NCBI GenBank assembly: GCA_017445905.1
Contig: JAFSRX010000009.1
Span: forward strand, 81,559-145,558
DNA length: 64,000 bases
DNA from: Eubacterium sp.
GTDB taxonomy: Bacteria; Bacillota; Clostridia; Oscillospirales; Acutalibacteraceae
Direction: 5' to 3'
The notes beneath the pieces were generated by a model. That model ran no database searches. It had not been told where the DNA came from and saw only the letters and a list, made by a program, of their open reading frames with translations. The translations under genes were made by a program, and so were the position numbers. This document shows, in pieces, positions 7,849-16,626 of the stretch. Each line of letters begins with the position of its first letter. The first letter of the stretch is position 1.

Positions 7849-8408
7849 AAATCGGATACTGTTTAACAGGCTCCTTCTGTACTTTCTCAAAGAGCATTGA
7901 AACAGTTAAAGAGCTTGTTAAAGCAGGTCATGAGGTTACGCCGATAATGAGTGAAAACGCCTTTTCAACAGATACCCGTTTCGGCGATGCAAAAGATATT
8001 CAAAACGAGCTTATCAGCATAACCGGAAACAGCATAATCCACACCATTAAACAGGCCGAGCCAATAGGTCCGAAAAAAATGTTTGATGTTCTTTGTGTTG
8101 TTCCCTGCACTGGAAATACCCTTGCAAAGCTTTCAAACGGAATAACCGACACATCTGTTACTATGGCTGTTAAATCGCATATAAGAAATTCACGCCCCGT
8201 TGTTATCGGCGTTTCAACAAATGATGCTCTCGGCGCAGCGGCAAAAAATATCGGAACGCTGATGAATTATAAGAATTATTATTTTGTTCCTATTGGAATG
8301 GATGACTGCATAAACAAGCCAAAATCAATGGTATGCGACTTCACAAAGGTTTTAAACACTATTGAGCTTGCCAATGAAGGAAAAGAAGTTGTGCAAAAAA
8401 TATTCTAA
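7845..8408 (+). CDS. dpaB: Dipicolinate synthase subunit B (flavoprotein)
   Basis: Flavoprotein subunit of dipicolinate synthase, 187 residues. The start KIGYCLTGSFCTF, the PCTGNTLAKLSNGI stretch (about residues 86-99) and VIGVSTNDALG are typical of this Flavoprotein/SpoVFB family. Its ATG overlaps the dpaA stop in ATGA, and GGAGG lies nearby inside dpaA, so the two subunits are translationally coupled. The Bacillus neighbours asd and dapG are missing; the pair stands alone, divergent from the transporter gene. Confidence 0.95.
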   Translation: MKIGYCLTGSFCTFSKSIETVKELVKAGHEVTPIMSENAFSTDTRFGDAKDIQNELISITGNSIIHTIKQAEPIGPKKMFDVLCVVPCTGNTLAKLSNGITDTSVTMAVKSHIRNSRPVVIGVSTNDALGAAAKNIGTLMNYKNYYFVPIGMDDCINKPKSMVCDFTKVLNTIELANEGKEVVQKIF

Positions 8409-8417
8409 AAGCAAAAA

Positions 8418-8438
8418 CCGTGGATGCTATATCCACGG
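8418..8438. terminator. Bidirectional terminator between dpaB and ispH/rpsA
   Basis: CCGTGGAT/ATCCACGG with a 5-base loop. On the minus strand it is followed by TTTTTG, on the plus strand by CTTTATTT. It serves two convergent genes ending at 8408 and 8453. Confidence 0.85.
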
Positions 8439-8452
8439 CTTTATTTGTTATA

Positions 8453-10636
8453 TTATTCTTCAGTTGTTTCTTCAGCAGGTGCTTCGGCAACTTCTTCAAC
8501 AGGAGCAACTTCCTCCGCAGGAGCTTCTTCAACTGTAGGTACTTCCTCAACTGCCGGAACTTCTTCAACAGGAGCCCCTTCTTCAACTGCAAGCTCAGGA
8601 ATAACTTCGTTTTCCTCGGGCTTTTCAAGAAGCTCTTTGATTGAAAGAGAAACTCTCTTCTTCTCAAAGTCGATATCAATTATTTTAGCCTTAACTACTT
8701 CGCCAACCTTAAGAACATCCTGAGGAGTCTTAATTCTCTCCCAGGCTATCTGGCTTATATGGATAAGACCGTCAACTGTCGGAAGGATATTAGCGAATGC
8801 ACCGAATGTTGCAAAGCTAACAATTTTAGCATCAACAACAGAACCAATGGGATAATCTCTCTTGAGGATTTCCCACGGATTGTCTTCAATCTTTCTGAAG
8901 CCGAGTGAAATCTTTCTTGTTTCCTCGTCAAGCTTCTTAATTGTTACTTCAACAACGTCGCCAACCTTAACAACCTCGCTGGGATGCTTGATTCTTGACC
9001 ATGAAAGCTCGGAAATATGTATCATTCCGTCGATTCCGCCAAGGTCAACAAATGCGCCGTATGAAGTTAATGATTTAACTGTTCCTTCGAGCTTCATGCC
9101 TTCTTCGAGCTTAGCCCAAGCAGCATCCTGCTCTTCTTTTCTCTTTGCATCAGCAACAACCTTGATTGATGCACGCGCTCTTCTTCTTGATGGGTCAACA
9201 TCAATAATCTTGAACTGAACAGTGCAGCCCATAAGTACATCGAGCTCCTGATTTCTCGGGAGACCGGTAAGTGGTGCCGGAACAAATACTCTTGTTCCTT
9301 TTGTTGTAACAAGAATTCCGCCGCGGACAATCTGGGTAACAGTTCCTTCGAGAACTTCATCAGCCTCTTTAGCAGCAACAATATCTTCCCAACCTTTTGT
9401 TGCATCGAAAAGACGCTTTGAAAGCTTAAGAACTCCGTCCTGATCGTCGGTTTTCATAATAACCAGGTCGATTACATCACCAATTGCAACAACATCTTCA
9501 CATTTTGCTACAGACTCAGCGCTTAAATCATCGAGAGCAACTACGCCGGTCTGCTTTCTTCCGGGAACATCAACGTAAACCTCTGTTGGAGTAATTCCAA
9601 CAACAGTTCCCTTTACTACTTTTGAGTTGTCGCTTTCCTTAAAAGACTCATTGAGTAATTCTTCAAAGGATGCCTCACCATCAGCAGATGCTTCGACAGC
9701 AGGCTTTTTTTCAGCCGTTTCAGCGATTTCTGCTGTCTCCACAACTTCTTCAGTTACGGCTGAAGTTGTTTCAACTTCCTTTTCTTTAATTTCTTCGGAC
9801 ATGGATTTGAGTACCTCCTTGATAATTACCGAGGGTGTCGAAGCCCCGGCAGTAACACCTACAACATCGTAATCTTCAAGATTAATATCTTTGAGCTCAT
9901 CAGCCGTTTCAATCAGGAACGACACGCAGTTCTCTGAACATACTTCATGAAGCTTACATGTGTTTGATGAATGACGCCCTCCAATGACAATCATAGCATC
10001 TGATTGTTTTGAGATTTCAGCTGCCTCATATTGTCTTTCAGACGTTGCATTGCATATTGTATCAAAAATTTGACAGTTTGTACATACCTTTTTAATAATT
10101 TTCTCGCATTTTTCCCATTCTTTTTTGGAAAAAGTTGTCTGACAAACACAAATGCACTCTAGATTATTTACATAATCGTTGTTTTGTATAATTTTTAGTA
10201 ATTCTGTTTCATTTTTAAAAACAAAATATTTGCCCTTACAGTAAGATGCAATACCCAAAACCTCAGGGTGTTTTTCATCCCCTGCAATAAGAACAGTAAC
10301 ATTTTCGTTTTGCTTTTTAACTATATTATGGATTTTTGTAACAAACGGACAGGTTGCGTTAACAAAATCAACGTCGCTGTTTTCAAGTTCTTCAATAATC
10401 TGTTTTTCAACGCCGTGAGTTCTGATAACTAACTTATATCCTTCTTTGCAATCGGAAGGCGACTCAGCAATCAGGACTCCCCTGCTCTTTAAATCATCTA
10501 CAAGCTGAGCGTTATGAATTATCGGTCCGAGAGTACAAACCTTCTCGCCCTTTTCAACCATTTCATAAACGAGTTCAACTGCTCTGTTAACTCCGAAACA
10601 AAATCCCGCTGTTTTCGCAAGTTTAATCTCTTTCAA
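8453..10636 (-). CDS. ispH: Fusion: IspH (HMBPP reductase) + four-domain S1 protein
   Basis: Residues 1-280 are 4-hydroxy-3-methylbut-2-enyl diphosphate reductase, the last MEP-pathway enzyme. Three iron-sulfur cysteines are visible (GFCFGV near 13, NATCPF near 96, TICNATSE near 193). After an acidic linker (about 280-340) come four S1 RNA-binding domains (about 341-410, 427-495, 511-580, 597-665), the latter two with the classic YGAFVDL and HISELSW or HISQIAW pattern. A Glu/Ala/Pro repeat tail of about 60 residues closes the protein. This fusion is known in Clostridia, and the S1 half acts as ribosomal protein S1-like (rpsA). The start overlaps plsC by 14 bases, so it is coupled to cmk-plsC. 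Confidence 0.95.
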   Translation of the reverse strand: MKEIKLAKTAGFCFGVNRAVELVYEMVEKGEKVCTLGPIIHNAQLVDDLKSRGVLIAESPSDCKEGYKLVIRTHGVEKQIIEELENSDVDFVNATCPFVTKIHNIVKKQNENVTVLIAGDEKHPEVLGIASYCKGKYFVFKNETELLKIIQNNDYVNNLECICVCQTTFSKKEWEKCEKIIKKVCTNCQIFDTICNATSERQYEAAEISKQSDAMIVIGGRHSSNTCKLHEVCSENCVSFLIETADELKDINLEDYDVVGVTAGASTPSVIIKEVLKSMSEEIKEKEVETTSAVTEEVVETAEIAETAEKKPAVEASADGEASFEELLNESFKESDNSKVVKGTVVGITPTEVYVDVPGRKQTGVVALDDLSAESVAKCEDVVAIGDVIDLVIMKTDDQDGVLKLSKRLFDATKGWEDIVAAKEADEVLEGTVTQIVRGGILVTTKGTRVFVPAPLTGLPRNQELDVLMGCTVQFKIIDVDPSRRRARASIKVVADAKRKEEQDAAWAKLEEGMKLEGTVKSLTSYGAFVDLGGIDGMIHISELSWSRIKHPSEVVKVGDVVEVTIKKLDEETRKISLGFRKIEDNPWEILKRDYPIGSVVDAKIVSFATFGAFANILPTVDGLIHISQIAWERIKTPQDVLKVGEVVKAKIIDIDFEKKRVSLSIKELLEKPEENEVIPELAVEEGAPVEEVPAVEEVPTVEEAPAEEVAPVEEVAEAPAEETTEE

Positions 10637-11279
10637 CTTCAGCCCTCCAGAGCTCAGTTATTCTGTCCATAACAAGATTTGCTGCCGCCTTAATATCGTG
10701 GGGACCGAAATCCTCTTTATCAAAGCCCATTTCTTCGGGAGTTATCAGCTTTCCGTATGAAACAGTTACCTTTGTTCCGATTTTAATTTTTTCATTAGCA
10801 CAAATTGCAACGGGAAGAACGCCTGAATTTGTTGCTTTTGCAATAACTGCAACGCCTGATTTTGCCTTCTGAGGAACACCGTTTTTATCCTTGATTCTTC
10901 TTCCCTCGGGGCAAATTGCCATAACGTGGCCCTCTTCAATAATCTTTTCGCCGTATGTAATTGCCGAGTTATCGCCCTGACCTCTTTTAACAGGAAAACC
11001 GTACATATGGGTTATAAACCATGCTGCAAAAGGATTTTTGAAAAGCTCTGCCTTTGCCATAAAGTGAAGAGCGGGCATTTCTTTGGGCGCTGCCGCAAAA
11101 ACAGGGTCAAAGGCGCAGGTATGGTTAACTGCAACGATGAATTTCTCGTTACCCTGAGGTATGTTTTCAACGCCTTTGAATTTCATTTTATAAAGCGGCT
11201 GAATAATCGGCTTAAAAACAGTTTTAATAAAGCCGTAAAGCTTATAATGCTTCACCTCGGAATAATCAAATTCTTTCAT
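10623..11279 (-). CDS. plsC: 1-acyl-sn-glycerol-3-phosphate acyltransferase
   Basis: Adds the second acyl chain to lysophosphatidate in membrane phospholipid synthesis. VNHTCAFDPVF (about residues 51-61) is the catalytic NHX4D motif and CPEGRRI (near 118) is the EGxR substrate motif. A hydrophobic stretch near residues 14-28 may dip into the membrane. At 218 residues it is of normal size. The ATG overlaps the cmk stop by one base. The order cmk-plsC-ispH/rpsA is conserved in Clostridia. Confidence 0.93.
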   Translation of the reverse strand: MKEFDYSEVKHYKLYGFIKTVFKPIIQPLYKMKFKGVENIPQGNEKFIVAVNHTCAFDPVFAAAPKEMPALHFMAKAELFKNPFAAWFITHMYGFPVKRGQGDNSAITYGEKIIEEGHVMAICPEGRRIKDKNGVPQKAKSGVAVIAKATNSGVLPVAICANEKIKIGTKVTVSYGKLITPEEMGFDKEDFGPHDIKAAANLVMDRITELWRAEVERD

Positions 11280-11938
11280 TATATATTCTCCTTAACGATA
11301 TTTATAACTGCCTGAATTGACTCTTCAAGGTTAAGTTCTGAAGTATCAAGCATTATTGATTCCTCACTCGGTTTAAGGGGAGCAATCTCTCTGTGTGAAT
11401 CCTGATAATCACGCTGATTAACATCTGCAAGAACATCTTCAAACATAACGCTCTCGCCTTTTTCAATCAGTTCATCATATCTTCTTTTTGCTCTGCACTC
11501 AGGTGAGGCAAAAAGAAAGATTTTAACCTTTGCATCCGGAAGAACAACCGTTGCAATATCCCTTCCGTCCATAATAACGTTATTCTTTTTTGCAATATCT
11601 CTCTGCAAATCAAGGAGGAATTCACGAACCTTTGGTATTGCTGAAACAGCGCTTGCTCCCATTGAGATTTCGGGTGTTCTTATTAATGAAGAAACGTCCT
11701 CGCCATTGAGAAAAACAGCCTGAACGCCGTCTATATATTTAAGCTCAACATTTATATCACTGAGCATATCTATGATTTTATCGGTATCGCCTAAAAATCC
11801 TTTTCTCTGAGCGCCGAGCGCAACAGTTCTGTAAAGCGCGCCTGTATCAACATAGATATATCCCAGCTCCTTTGCTGCAGCTTTAGCAACTGTGCTTTTT
11901 CCTGCGCCTGCAGGTCCATCGATTGCAACATTAATCAT
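11279..11938 (-). CDS. cmk: Cytidylate kinase
   Basis: Phosphorylates CMP and dCMP with ATP in the cytosol. IDGPAGAGKSTVAK (about residues 6-19) is the P-loop, VDTGALYR (near 31-38) binds the nucleotide, and MDGRDIATVVLPDA is the conserved central motif. At 219 residues the length is normal. AAGGAG lies nine bases before the ATG. It is first in the cmk-plsC-ispH/rpsA operon; the 137-base gap upstream holds an intergenic repeat. Confidence 0.97.
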   Translation of the reverse strand: MINVAIDGPAGAGKSTVAKAAAKELGYIYVDTGALYRTVALGAQRKGFLGDTDKIIDMLSDINVELKYIDGVQAVFLNGEDVSSLIRTPEISMGASAVSAIPKVREFLLDLQRDIAKKNNVIMDGRDIATVVLPDAKVKIFLFASPECRAKRRYDELIEKGESVMFEDVLADVNQRDYQDSHREIAPLKPSEESIMLDTSELNLEESIQAVINIVKENI

Positions 11939-11952
11939 TTTGTTTTCTCCTT

Positions 11953-12074
11953 ATTTCAGTTAGGAGTGAGGGAAGAGAAATGAGGAGTTAATGTTTCTCG
12001 CTTCGCTCAATCAATAATAGAATAGCTGTCTGCAAGACCCAAAATTCATAATTCCTAATTCCTAATTCCTAATT
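11953..12074. repeat. Modular intergenic repeat, full copy
   Basis: Left arm of AGGAGTGAG-like units (from 11960), core GTTTCTCGCTTCGCTCAATC ... CTGTCTGCAAGACCC (about 11992-12040), right arm of tandem CTAATTC heptamers. The arms are roughly complementary, so the element could fold into a long hairpin. Other copies are at 52473, 54057 and (inverted) 59111. Confidence 0.75.
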
Positions 12075-12075
12075 T

Positions 12076-13305
12076 TTATATGTTTTCCCCGCAGACATAT
12101 CCCGTTGAAAACGCTATCTGCAGATTGAATCCGCCCGTATAGGCATCAACATCAATTATTTCTCCTGCAAAATAAAGATTATCAATAATCTTTGATTTCA
12201 TTGTTTTCGGGTCAATTTCCTTAACGTCAACTCCACCCGAGGTTATAACTGCCTCATCAATCGGTCTGAAATCAGTTATATCAACAGAAAAATTCTTTAA
12301 AAGATTAACAAGGTTTCTTCTTTTTTCCCTGGTTATCTGATTACATTTAACTGATGGCTCAATTTTGCTGAGTTTTACCACAGTCGGAATAATCTTATTA
12401 GGAAGAAGCTTTGAAAGTGAATTGATAAAATCCTTGTTTTTATTTTCTTCAAAATCCCGCTGAATGCGTTTATCGAGAGTTTTTTCATCAAGTGCAGGTT
12501 TCAAGTCAATAACAAGTTTATATTTCTTTTCTTTCGGATTACTCATATGAGCTGAGGCAGAAAGAATAACGGGTCCGCTTACTCCGAAATGAGTAAAAAG
12601 CATTTCACCGAAATCACTATATATTGTTTTATCGCCATCAAACAATTTAATACTGATATTTTTAAGCGACAACCCCTGCAATGAAGGAATAAAATTATTT
12701 GAGCAAACAAGTGGAACAAGCGAAGGTCTGAGCGGAGTTACATTATGACCCGCCATTTTTGCAAATTCATATCCGTCACCGGTTGAGCCTGTCTGGGGAT
12801 AGCTTTTTCCGCCTGTGCAAATTGCAAGAGCATCGCATTCAAGACTTTTTCCCTCATCAAGCATAACTGCTTTAACTCTGTTATCCTCAATAACAATTGA
12901 TTTAACAGTATTGTTTATTATTCTTGCTCCGCTTTTTTCAGCATATCTAACAAGCGCATCAACAATATCAACTGCCTTATCCGAAACAGGAAAAACTCTG
13001 TTTCCCCTTTCGATTTTTGTTTCAACTCCGAGTTCTTCAAAAAGCGCTATTGTGTCATACGGCATAAACACTGAAAACGCAGAGAACATAAATCTCGGAT
13101 TTTTCGGAACATTTGAAATTAATTCATTAATATCAAAGCAGGCATTTGTTACATTGCATCTGCCCTTGCCCGTTATCATAACCTTTCTGGCAGGACGTGC
13201 GTTTTTTTCAATCACTGTTACATCGAGTCCTCTTTTGCCACTTCTTGCAGCAGCCATTAATCCCGATGCGCCCGCACCGATAATTATAACCTTTTTATTA
13301 TCCAT
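12076..13305 (-). CDS. BaiN/HI0933-type NAD(P)/FAD-dependent oxidoreductase
   Basis: A 409-residue flavoprotein. IIGAGASGLMAA (about residues 7-18) is the FAD-binding Rossmann start, KVMITGKGRCNVTN (near 41-54) is the family signature, and CTGGKSYPQTGSTGDGYEFA (near 162) and the C-terminal YFAGEIIDVDAYTGGFNLQ complete it. The substrate in this family is mostly unknown; some members act on bile-acid intermediates, but that should not be assumed. The gene starts 16 bases after the ABC-F stop and has no visible Shine-Dalgarno, so translation may depend on coupling to the upstream gene. Confidence 0.9.
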   Translation of the reverse strand: MDNKKVIIIGAGASGLMAAARSGKRGLDVTVIEKNARPARKVMITGKGRCNVTNACFDINELISNVPKNPRFMFSAFSVFMPYDTIALFEELGVETKIERGNRVFPVSDKAVDIVDALVRYAEKSGARIINNTVKSIVIEDNRVKAVMLDEGKSLECDALAICTGGKSYPQTGSTGDGYEFAKMAGHNVTPLRPSLVPLVCSNNFIPSLQGLSLKNISIKLFDGDKTIYSDFGEMLFTHFGVSGPVILSASAHMSNPKEKKYKLVIDLKPALDEKTLDKRIQRDFEENKNKDFINSLSKLLPNKIIPTVVKLSKIEPSVKCNQITREKRRNLVNLLKNFSVDITDFRPIDEAVITSGGVDVKEIDPKTMKSKIIDNLYFAGEIIDVDAYTGGFNLQIAFSTGYVCGENI

Positions 13306-13321
13306 AATTTAATATTATAAT

Positions 13322-15226
13322 TTATACATCAAGTTCTGTCAATTCTTCGCTGAGATTTTCCCACTCTTCATAAAGACTTTCTTTCAGCTTTGTTTTTTCA
13401 TCAAGCGCTTTTGTCAGCTCCATTAATTCTTCGTAATTTGCGTTTTGCATTTTTTCTTCAATAAGAGCGGTTTCAGTTTCAGCCTCTTCAATTTCCTGTT
13501 CACATTTTTTCAGCCTTGTTTTTGCTTTTCTCAAAGCTGACTGACGTTCTTTTTTGAGCTGATATTCATTTGGTTTCTTTTCCTTTGGTGACTTTTCAGA
13601 AGAAGTATTATTTATTGAAATACTGTTTTTCTTTTCAATATATTCATCATAATTACCGAGATACTCGCAAACGCCGTCTTTTTTGAGTTCAAGAATTCGG
13701 GTTGCAAGCTTATTTATAAAATATCTGTCGTGGGATACGATAAGCATTGTTCCGCTGTAATCAATAAGAGTGTTTTCAAGTTCTTCTCTTGAAAAAGCGT
13801 CAAGGTGATTAGTAGGCTCGTCGAGGAGAAGAAAATTGAACTTACCAAGCATCAGTTTAAGAAGCGCAACTCTCGCCCTTTCTCCGCCCGAACACTCTGA
13901 AAGATTTTTGAAAACATCCTCGCCTTTGAAAAGAAATGCTGCAAGCGCTGAGCGAACAGAGGTTTCACTCATAGAAGGAAATGACGACCAAATTTCTTCA
14001 ATAACTGTTTTTGATAAATCGAGCTTTGCCTGAACCTGGTCAAAATAACCTGTAAAAACATTTGCTCCGAACTTAAAGTATCCGCCGTCGGCACTGTAAT
14101 CCTTCATAAGAATTTTGAGAAGTGTTGTTTTTCCGCAGCCGTTTTCACCGAGAAGAAAAACTCTTTCATTTCTTCTTATGTTAAATGAAGCATTTTCAAA
14201 TATCTTCTTTGTGCCGAAGCTCTTTTTAAGTTCGCTTACATTTAAAACCTCTTCACCGCTGATGAATTTCGGAGTGAAATCAAAACGTATTCTTTCAACT
14301 TTTGAATCGGGAACAACTAACTGAGCTTTCAGTTTTTCAAGTCTTTTTTCTTCGCTTTCAGCTTTTTTTATGCTCTTTTCTCTGTTCCACTGTCTTTGCT
14401 GAGTAATAATTCCCTCAATACGCTCGATTTCCTTCATATCGTTTTCGTATTTATCCTCAATAGCTTTCTGCTCTGCTTCCTTTTTCTTTAGAAAAACAGA
14501 ATAATTGCCCATATATGAACGGCATTTTCCGTTTTCAATTTCAATGGTTTTATTTGTTATTCTATCGAGAAAATATCTGTCGTGGGAAACAATTAAGAGT
14601 GCGCCCGAAAAGTCCTTTAAAAAGCCCTCAAGCCATTCAAGAGCGTTTAAATCAAGATGGTTTGTCGGCTCGTCAAGAAGAAGAAAATCCGCTTTTGATA
14701 AAAGGAGCTTTGCAAGAATGAGTTTTGATTTCTGCCCGCCCGAAAGAGAAGAGGTCGGCATATCAAAATCCTTTTCATCAAAGCCGAGTCCTATAAGCGA
14801 TGAACGGGTCAGGCTCTTATAAGTCAGTCCGCCGTCACGAGAAAAAACATTTGTTAAGTAGTCCTGGCGTTCGATATTCTTTTCCTGGTTGCCGATACCG
14901 TTTGTCAGGTTATAGGAAATTTCTTCAAGCTCATTTTCAATTTTAATTAAATCATCAAATACTGAAATGAGTTCATTATATACGGTTTTGTTTTCGGAAC
15001 AGGTATGCTGCTCCATATATCCAATTTTAGCATTTCTTGAAATAAAGCAGTTTCCGTCTGTTGCCTCATATTCACCTGTTATAATTTTGAAAAGAGAAGT
15101 TTTGCCGGCTCCGTTACATCCGATTAAGCCAACCTTTTCCTTCTCTTTTATATCAAAGGAAACGCCCTCAAAAAGCGTTTTTTCTCCGAAAGAGAGTGTT
15201 AAATTCTGAACATCAAGAATTGCCAT
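13322..15226 (-). CDS. ABC-F family ATPase, translation factor type
   Basis: A soluble protein with two ATP-binding cassettes and no membrane segments, 634 residues. Cassette 1 has GCNGAGKTS (near 38), LSGGQKSK (near 160) and LLLDEPTNHLD. Cassette 2 has GENGCGKTT (near 361), CSGGERARV and the same Walker B. The linker between them (about 245-320) is charged and helical, and a C-terminal coiled coil (about 550-630) follows. Such proteins act at the ribosome E site to relieve stalling; the subtype cannot be told by eye, and resistance roles should not be assumed. GGTGA lies before the ATG. Confidence 0.9.
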   Translation of the reverse strand: MAILDVQNLTLSFGEKTLFEGVSFDIKEKEKVGLIGCNGAGKTSLFKIITGEYEATDGNCFISRNAKIGYMEQHTCSENKTVYNELISVFDDLIKIENELEEISYNLTNGIGNQEKNIERQDYLTNVFSRDGGLTYKSLTRSSLIGLGFDEKDFDMPTSSLSGGQKSKLILAKLLLSKADFLLLDEPTNHLDLNALEWLEGFLKDFSGALLIVSHDRYFLDRITNKTIEIENGKCRSYMGNYSVFLKKKEAEQKAIEDKYENDMKEIERIEGIITQQRQWNREKSIKKAESEEKRLEKLKAQLVVPDSKVERIRFDFTPKFISGEEVLNVSELKKSFGTKKIFENASFNIRRNERVFLLGENGCGKTTLLKILMKDYSADGGYFKFGANVFTGYFDQVQAKLDLSKTVIEEIWSSFPSMSETSVRSALAAFLFKGEDVFKNLSECSGGERARVALLKLMLGKFNFLLLDEPTNHLDAFSREELENTLIDYSGTMLIVSHDRYFINKLATRILELKKDGVCEYLGNYDEYIEKKNSISINNTSSEKSPKEKKPNEYQLKKERQSALRKAKTRLKKCEQEIEEAETETALIEEKMQNANYEELMELTKALDEKTKLKESLYEEWENLSEELTELDV

Positions 15227-15285
15227 AATTTCACCGTTAATACACTAATGTGATTTCAATCTTTTATATTTTACATCAAAACTGC

Positions 15286-15314
15286 TTGAATGTGAAGTAA
15301 AAATTTGATATTAT
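15286..15314 (+). promoter_or_regulatory. manA promoter
   Basis: TTGAAT (15286-15291), 17 bases, TATTAT (15309-15314) with a TG extended -10. The predicted start lies about 25 bases before the manA ATG. Confidence 0.7.
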
Positions 15315-15345
15315 TATTCAAATAAAATAATTGTGAGGATTAATT

Positions 15346-16299
15346 ATGGAAATACTAAAATTAAATCCCGTTTTTAAAGATTATATCTGGGGCGGAAACA
15401 GGCTCAGCAGCGACTATGGCTTTGAAACAGGTTTAGATAAGACCGCTGAGGGCTGGATGCTCGCTTGTCATAAAGACGGAATGAACACCATTTCTTCGGG
15501 TGAATTTAAAGGCAAAACACTTCAGGAGGTTTTTGACAGCGAAGGTCTTGAAAAAATCGCAGGAAAAAACTGCCTCAAATTCCCGTATTTTCCTGTTCTT
15601 ATTAAACTCATTGATGCATTTGATAATCTTTCTGTTCAGGTTCATCCCGATGATGAATACGCAAGAAGAGTTGAAAATGAATTCGGAAAAACCGAAATAT
15701 GGTATGTTCTTGATGCAGTTAACGATGCTGAACTCATTTACGGCTTTAAAGAAAAAATAACATCTCAGGAATTTAAAGAGGCTATTGAAAACAATACTCT
15801 GCTTGATAAACTAAACAGAGTTAAGGTTAATAAAGGCGATTTGTTCTTCATTGAAGCGGGAACAGTTCACGCAATCGGAAAAGGCGCTCTTATTGCAGAA
15901 ATTCAGCAGAATTCAAACTGCACTTACAGAGTTTATGACTATGGAAGAGTTGGCAAAGACGGAAAGCCGAGAGAGCTTCACATTCAGAAGGCTATTGACG
16001 TTTCTAAAACCGAGCCGCCAAAATATGATATTAAGCCTCAGGGAAATGAAATAAAAATAAGCGGCGGAATATCCCAGCTTTTAACAAAATGCGACTTATT
16101 CACCGTTAATAGATATCTTGTTAACGGCGAAATAACTCTTAAAACCGATGAAACAAGCTTCAATCATATTCTTGTTATCGACGGAAACGGTAAAATAGAA
16201 AACGAAAATGCAAAGAAAGGCGATTCCTTCTTTATTCCTGCAAACTTCGGCAAATATAAAATCAGCGGTAACATAGAATTTCTGGTAACAAATATTTAA
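15346..16299 (+). CDS. manA: Mannose-6-phosphate isomerase, class I
   Basis: Interconverts mannose 6-phosphate and fructose 6-phosphate using zinc. VQVHPDDEYA (about residues 96-105) supplies two metal ligands, EIWYVLDA follows, and AGTVHAIGKG (near 171) supplies another. At 317 residues it matches the short Firmicute form. GAGGA lies seven bases before the ATG. It is monocistronic unless transcription passes the hairpin after it. Confidence 0.95.
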   Translation: MEILKLNPVFKDYIWGGNRLSSDYGFETGLDKTAEGWMLACHKDGMNTISSGEFKGKTLQEVFDSEGLEKIAGKNCLKFPYFPVLIKLIDAFDNLSVQVHPDDEYARRVENEFGKTEIWYVLDAVNDAELIYGFKEKITSQEFKEAIENNTLLDKLNRVKVNKGDLFFIEAGTVHAIGKGALIAEIQQNSNCTYRVYDYGRVGKDGKPRELHIQKAIDVSKTEPPKYDIKPQGNEIKISGGISQLLTKCDLFTVNRYLVNGEITLKTDETSFNHILVIDGNGKIENENAKKGDSFFIPANFGKYKISGNIEFLVTNI

Positions 16300-16310
16300 T
16301 AGTATAAAAA

Positions 16311-16351
16311 CACCCTTTATAGTCAAAACTAAACTATAAGGGGTGATTTTT
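16311..16351 (+). terminator. Terminator-like hairpin whose 3' arm is the next gene's Shine-Dalgarno
   Basis: CACCCTTTATAGT (16311-16323) pairs with ACTATAAGGGGTG (16333-16345), 13 bp with one G-T pair, followed by ATTTTTT. The 3' arm contains AAGGGGTGA, the only Shine-Dalgarno of the gene starting at 16353, and the T run is the spacer. It would both end manA transcription and mask translation on read-through mRNA. Confidence 0.75.
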
Positions 16352-16352
16352 T

Positions 16353-16559
16353 ATGAGAATACTTGATAGAATTGCGCTTATTTTAACAATAATAGGCGGA
16401 CTCAACTGGGGACTCATCGGAATATTTCAGTTTGACTTAGTTGCCTGGATAGGCGGAGGTCAGGACGGAGTTCTCGCAAGAATTATTTACACACTTGTTG
16501 CTCTTGCAGCAATCTGGTGCATCAGTCTTTTATTCAGAAACAAAAACTATGCTGACTGA
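16353..16559 (+). CDS. DUF378 small membrane protein
   Basis: A 68-residue protein with two membrane helices (about residues 5-30 and 42-60). LTIIGGLNWGLIG, FDLVAWI and RIIYTLVALAA are the DUF378 signature. Its function is unknown; it is widespread in Firmicutes and some Bacteria. The Shine-Dalgarno lies in the 3' arm of a strong hairpin, so expression is likely low unless a transcript starts inside the hairpin. It is followed by its own terminator. Confidence 0.9.
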   Translation: MRILDRIALILTIIGGLNWGLIGIFQFDLVAWIGGGQDGVLARIIYTLVALAAIWCISLLFRNKNYAD

Positions 16560-16563
16560 TTTG

Positions 16564-16597
16564 AAAATCGCACAGGATTATTTCCTGTGCGATTTTT
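16564..16597. terminator. Bidirectional terminator between DUF378 gene and sigE
   Basis: AAAATCGCACAGGA pairs with TCCTGTGCGATTTT over 14 bp with a 5-base loop, flanked by A and T runs, so it works on both strands for the two convergent genes. Confidence 0.9.
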
Positions 16598-16599
16598 AC

Positions 16600-16626
16600 T
16601 CGGAGCTCGGCACTCGGAACTCGGGG
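16600..16626. repeat. Short tandem CTCGGNAC octamers
   Basis: CTCGGAGC, CTCGGCAC, CTCGGAAC and CTCGGGG follow each other directly. It resembles a single arm of the modular intergenic repeats, with its own unit sequence. Confidence 0.5.

Noticed and set aside
8420-8723. Ser/Ala-rich open frames opposite the IspH-S1 tail
   Set aside because: They are mirrors of the Glu/Ala/Pro repeat tail of the real gene and run through the terminator.
12076-13305. Call of a bile-acid enzyme for the BaiN-type flavoprotein
   Set aside because: No other bai genes are present and the family is broad.
13322-15226. ABC-F gene as an antibiotic-resistance determinant
   Set aside because: Subtype cannot be told by eye; the chromosomal place beside housekeeping genes favours a general translation role.
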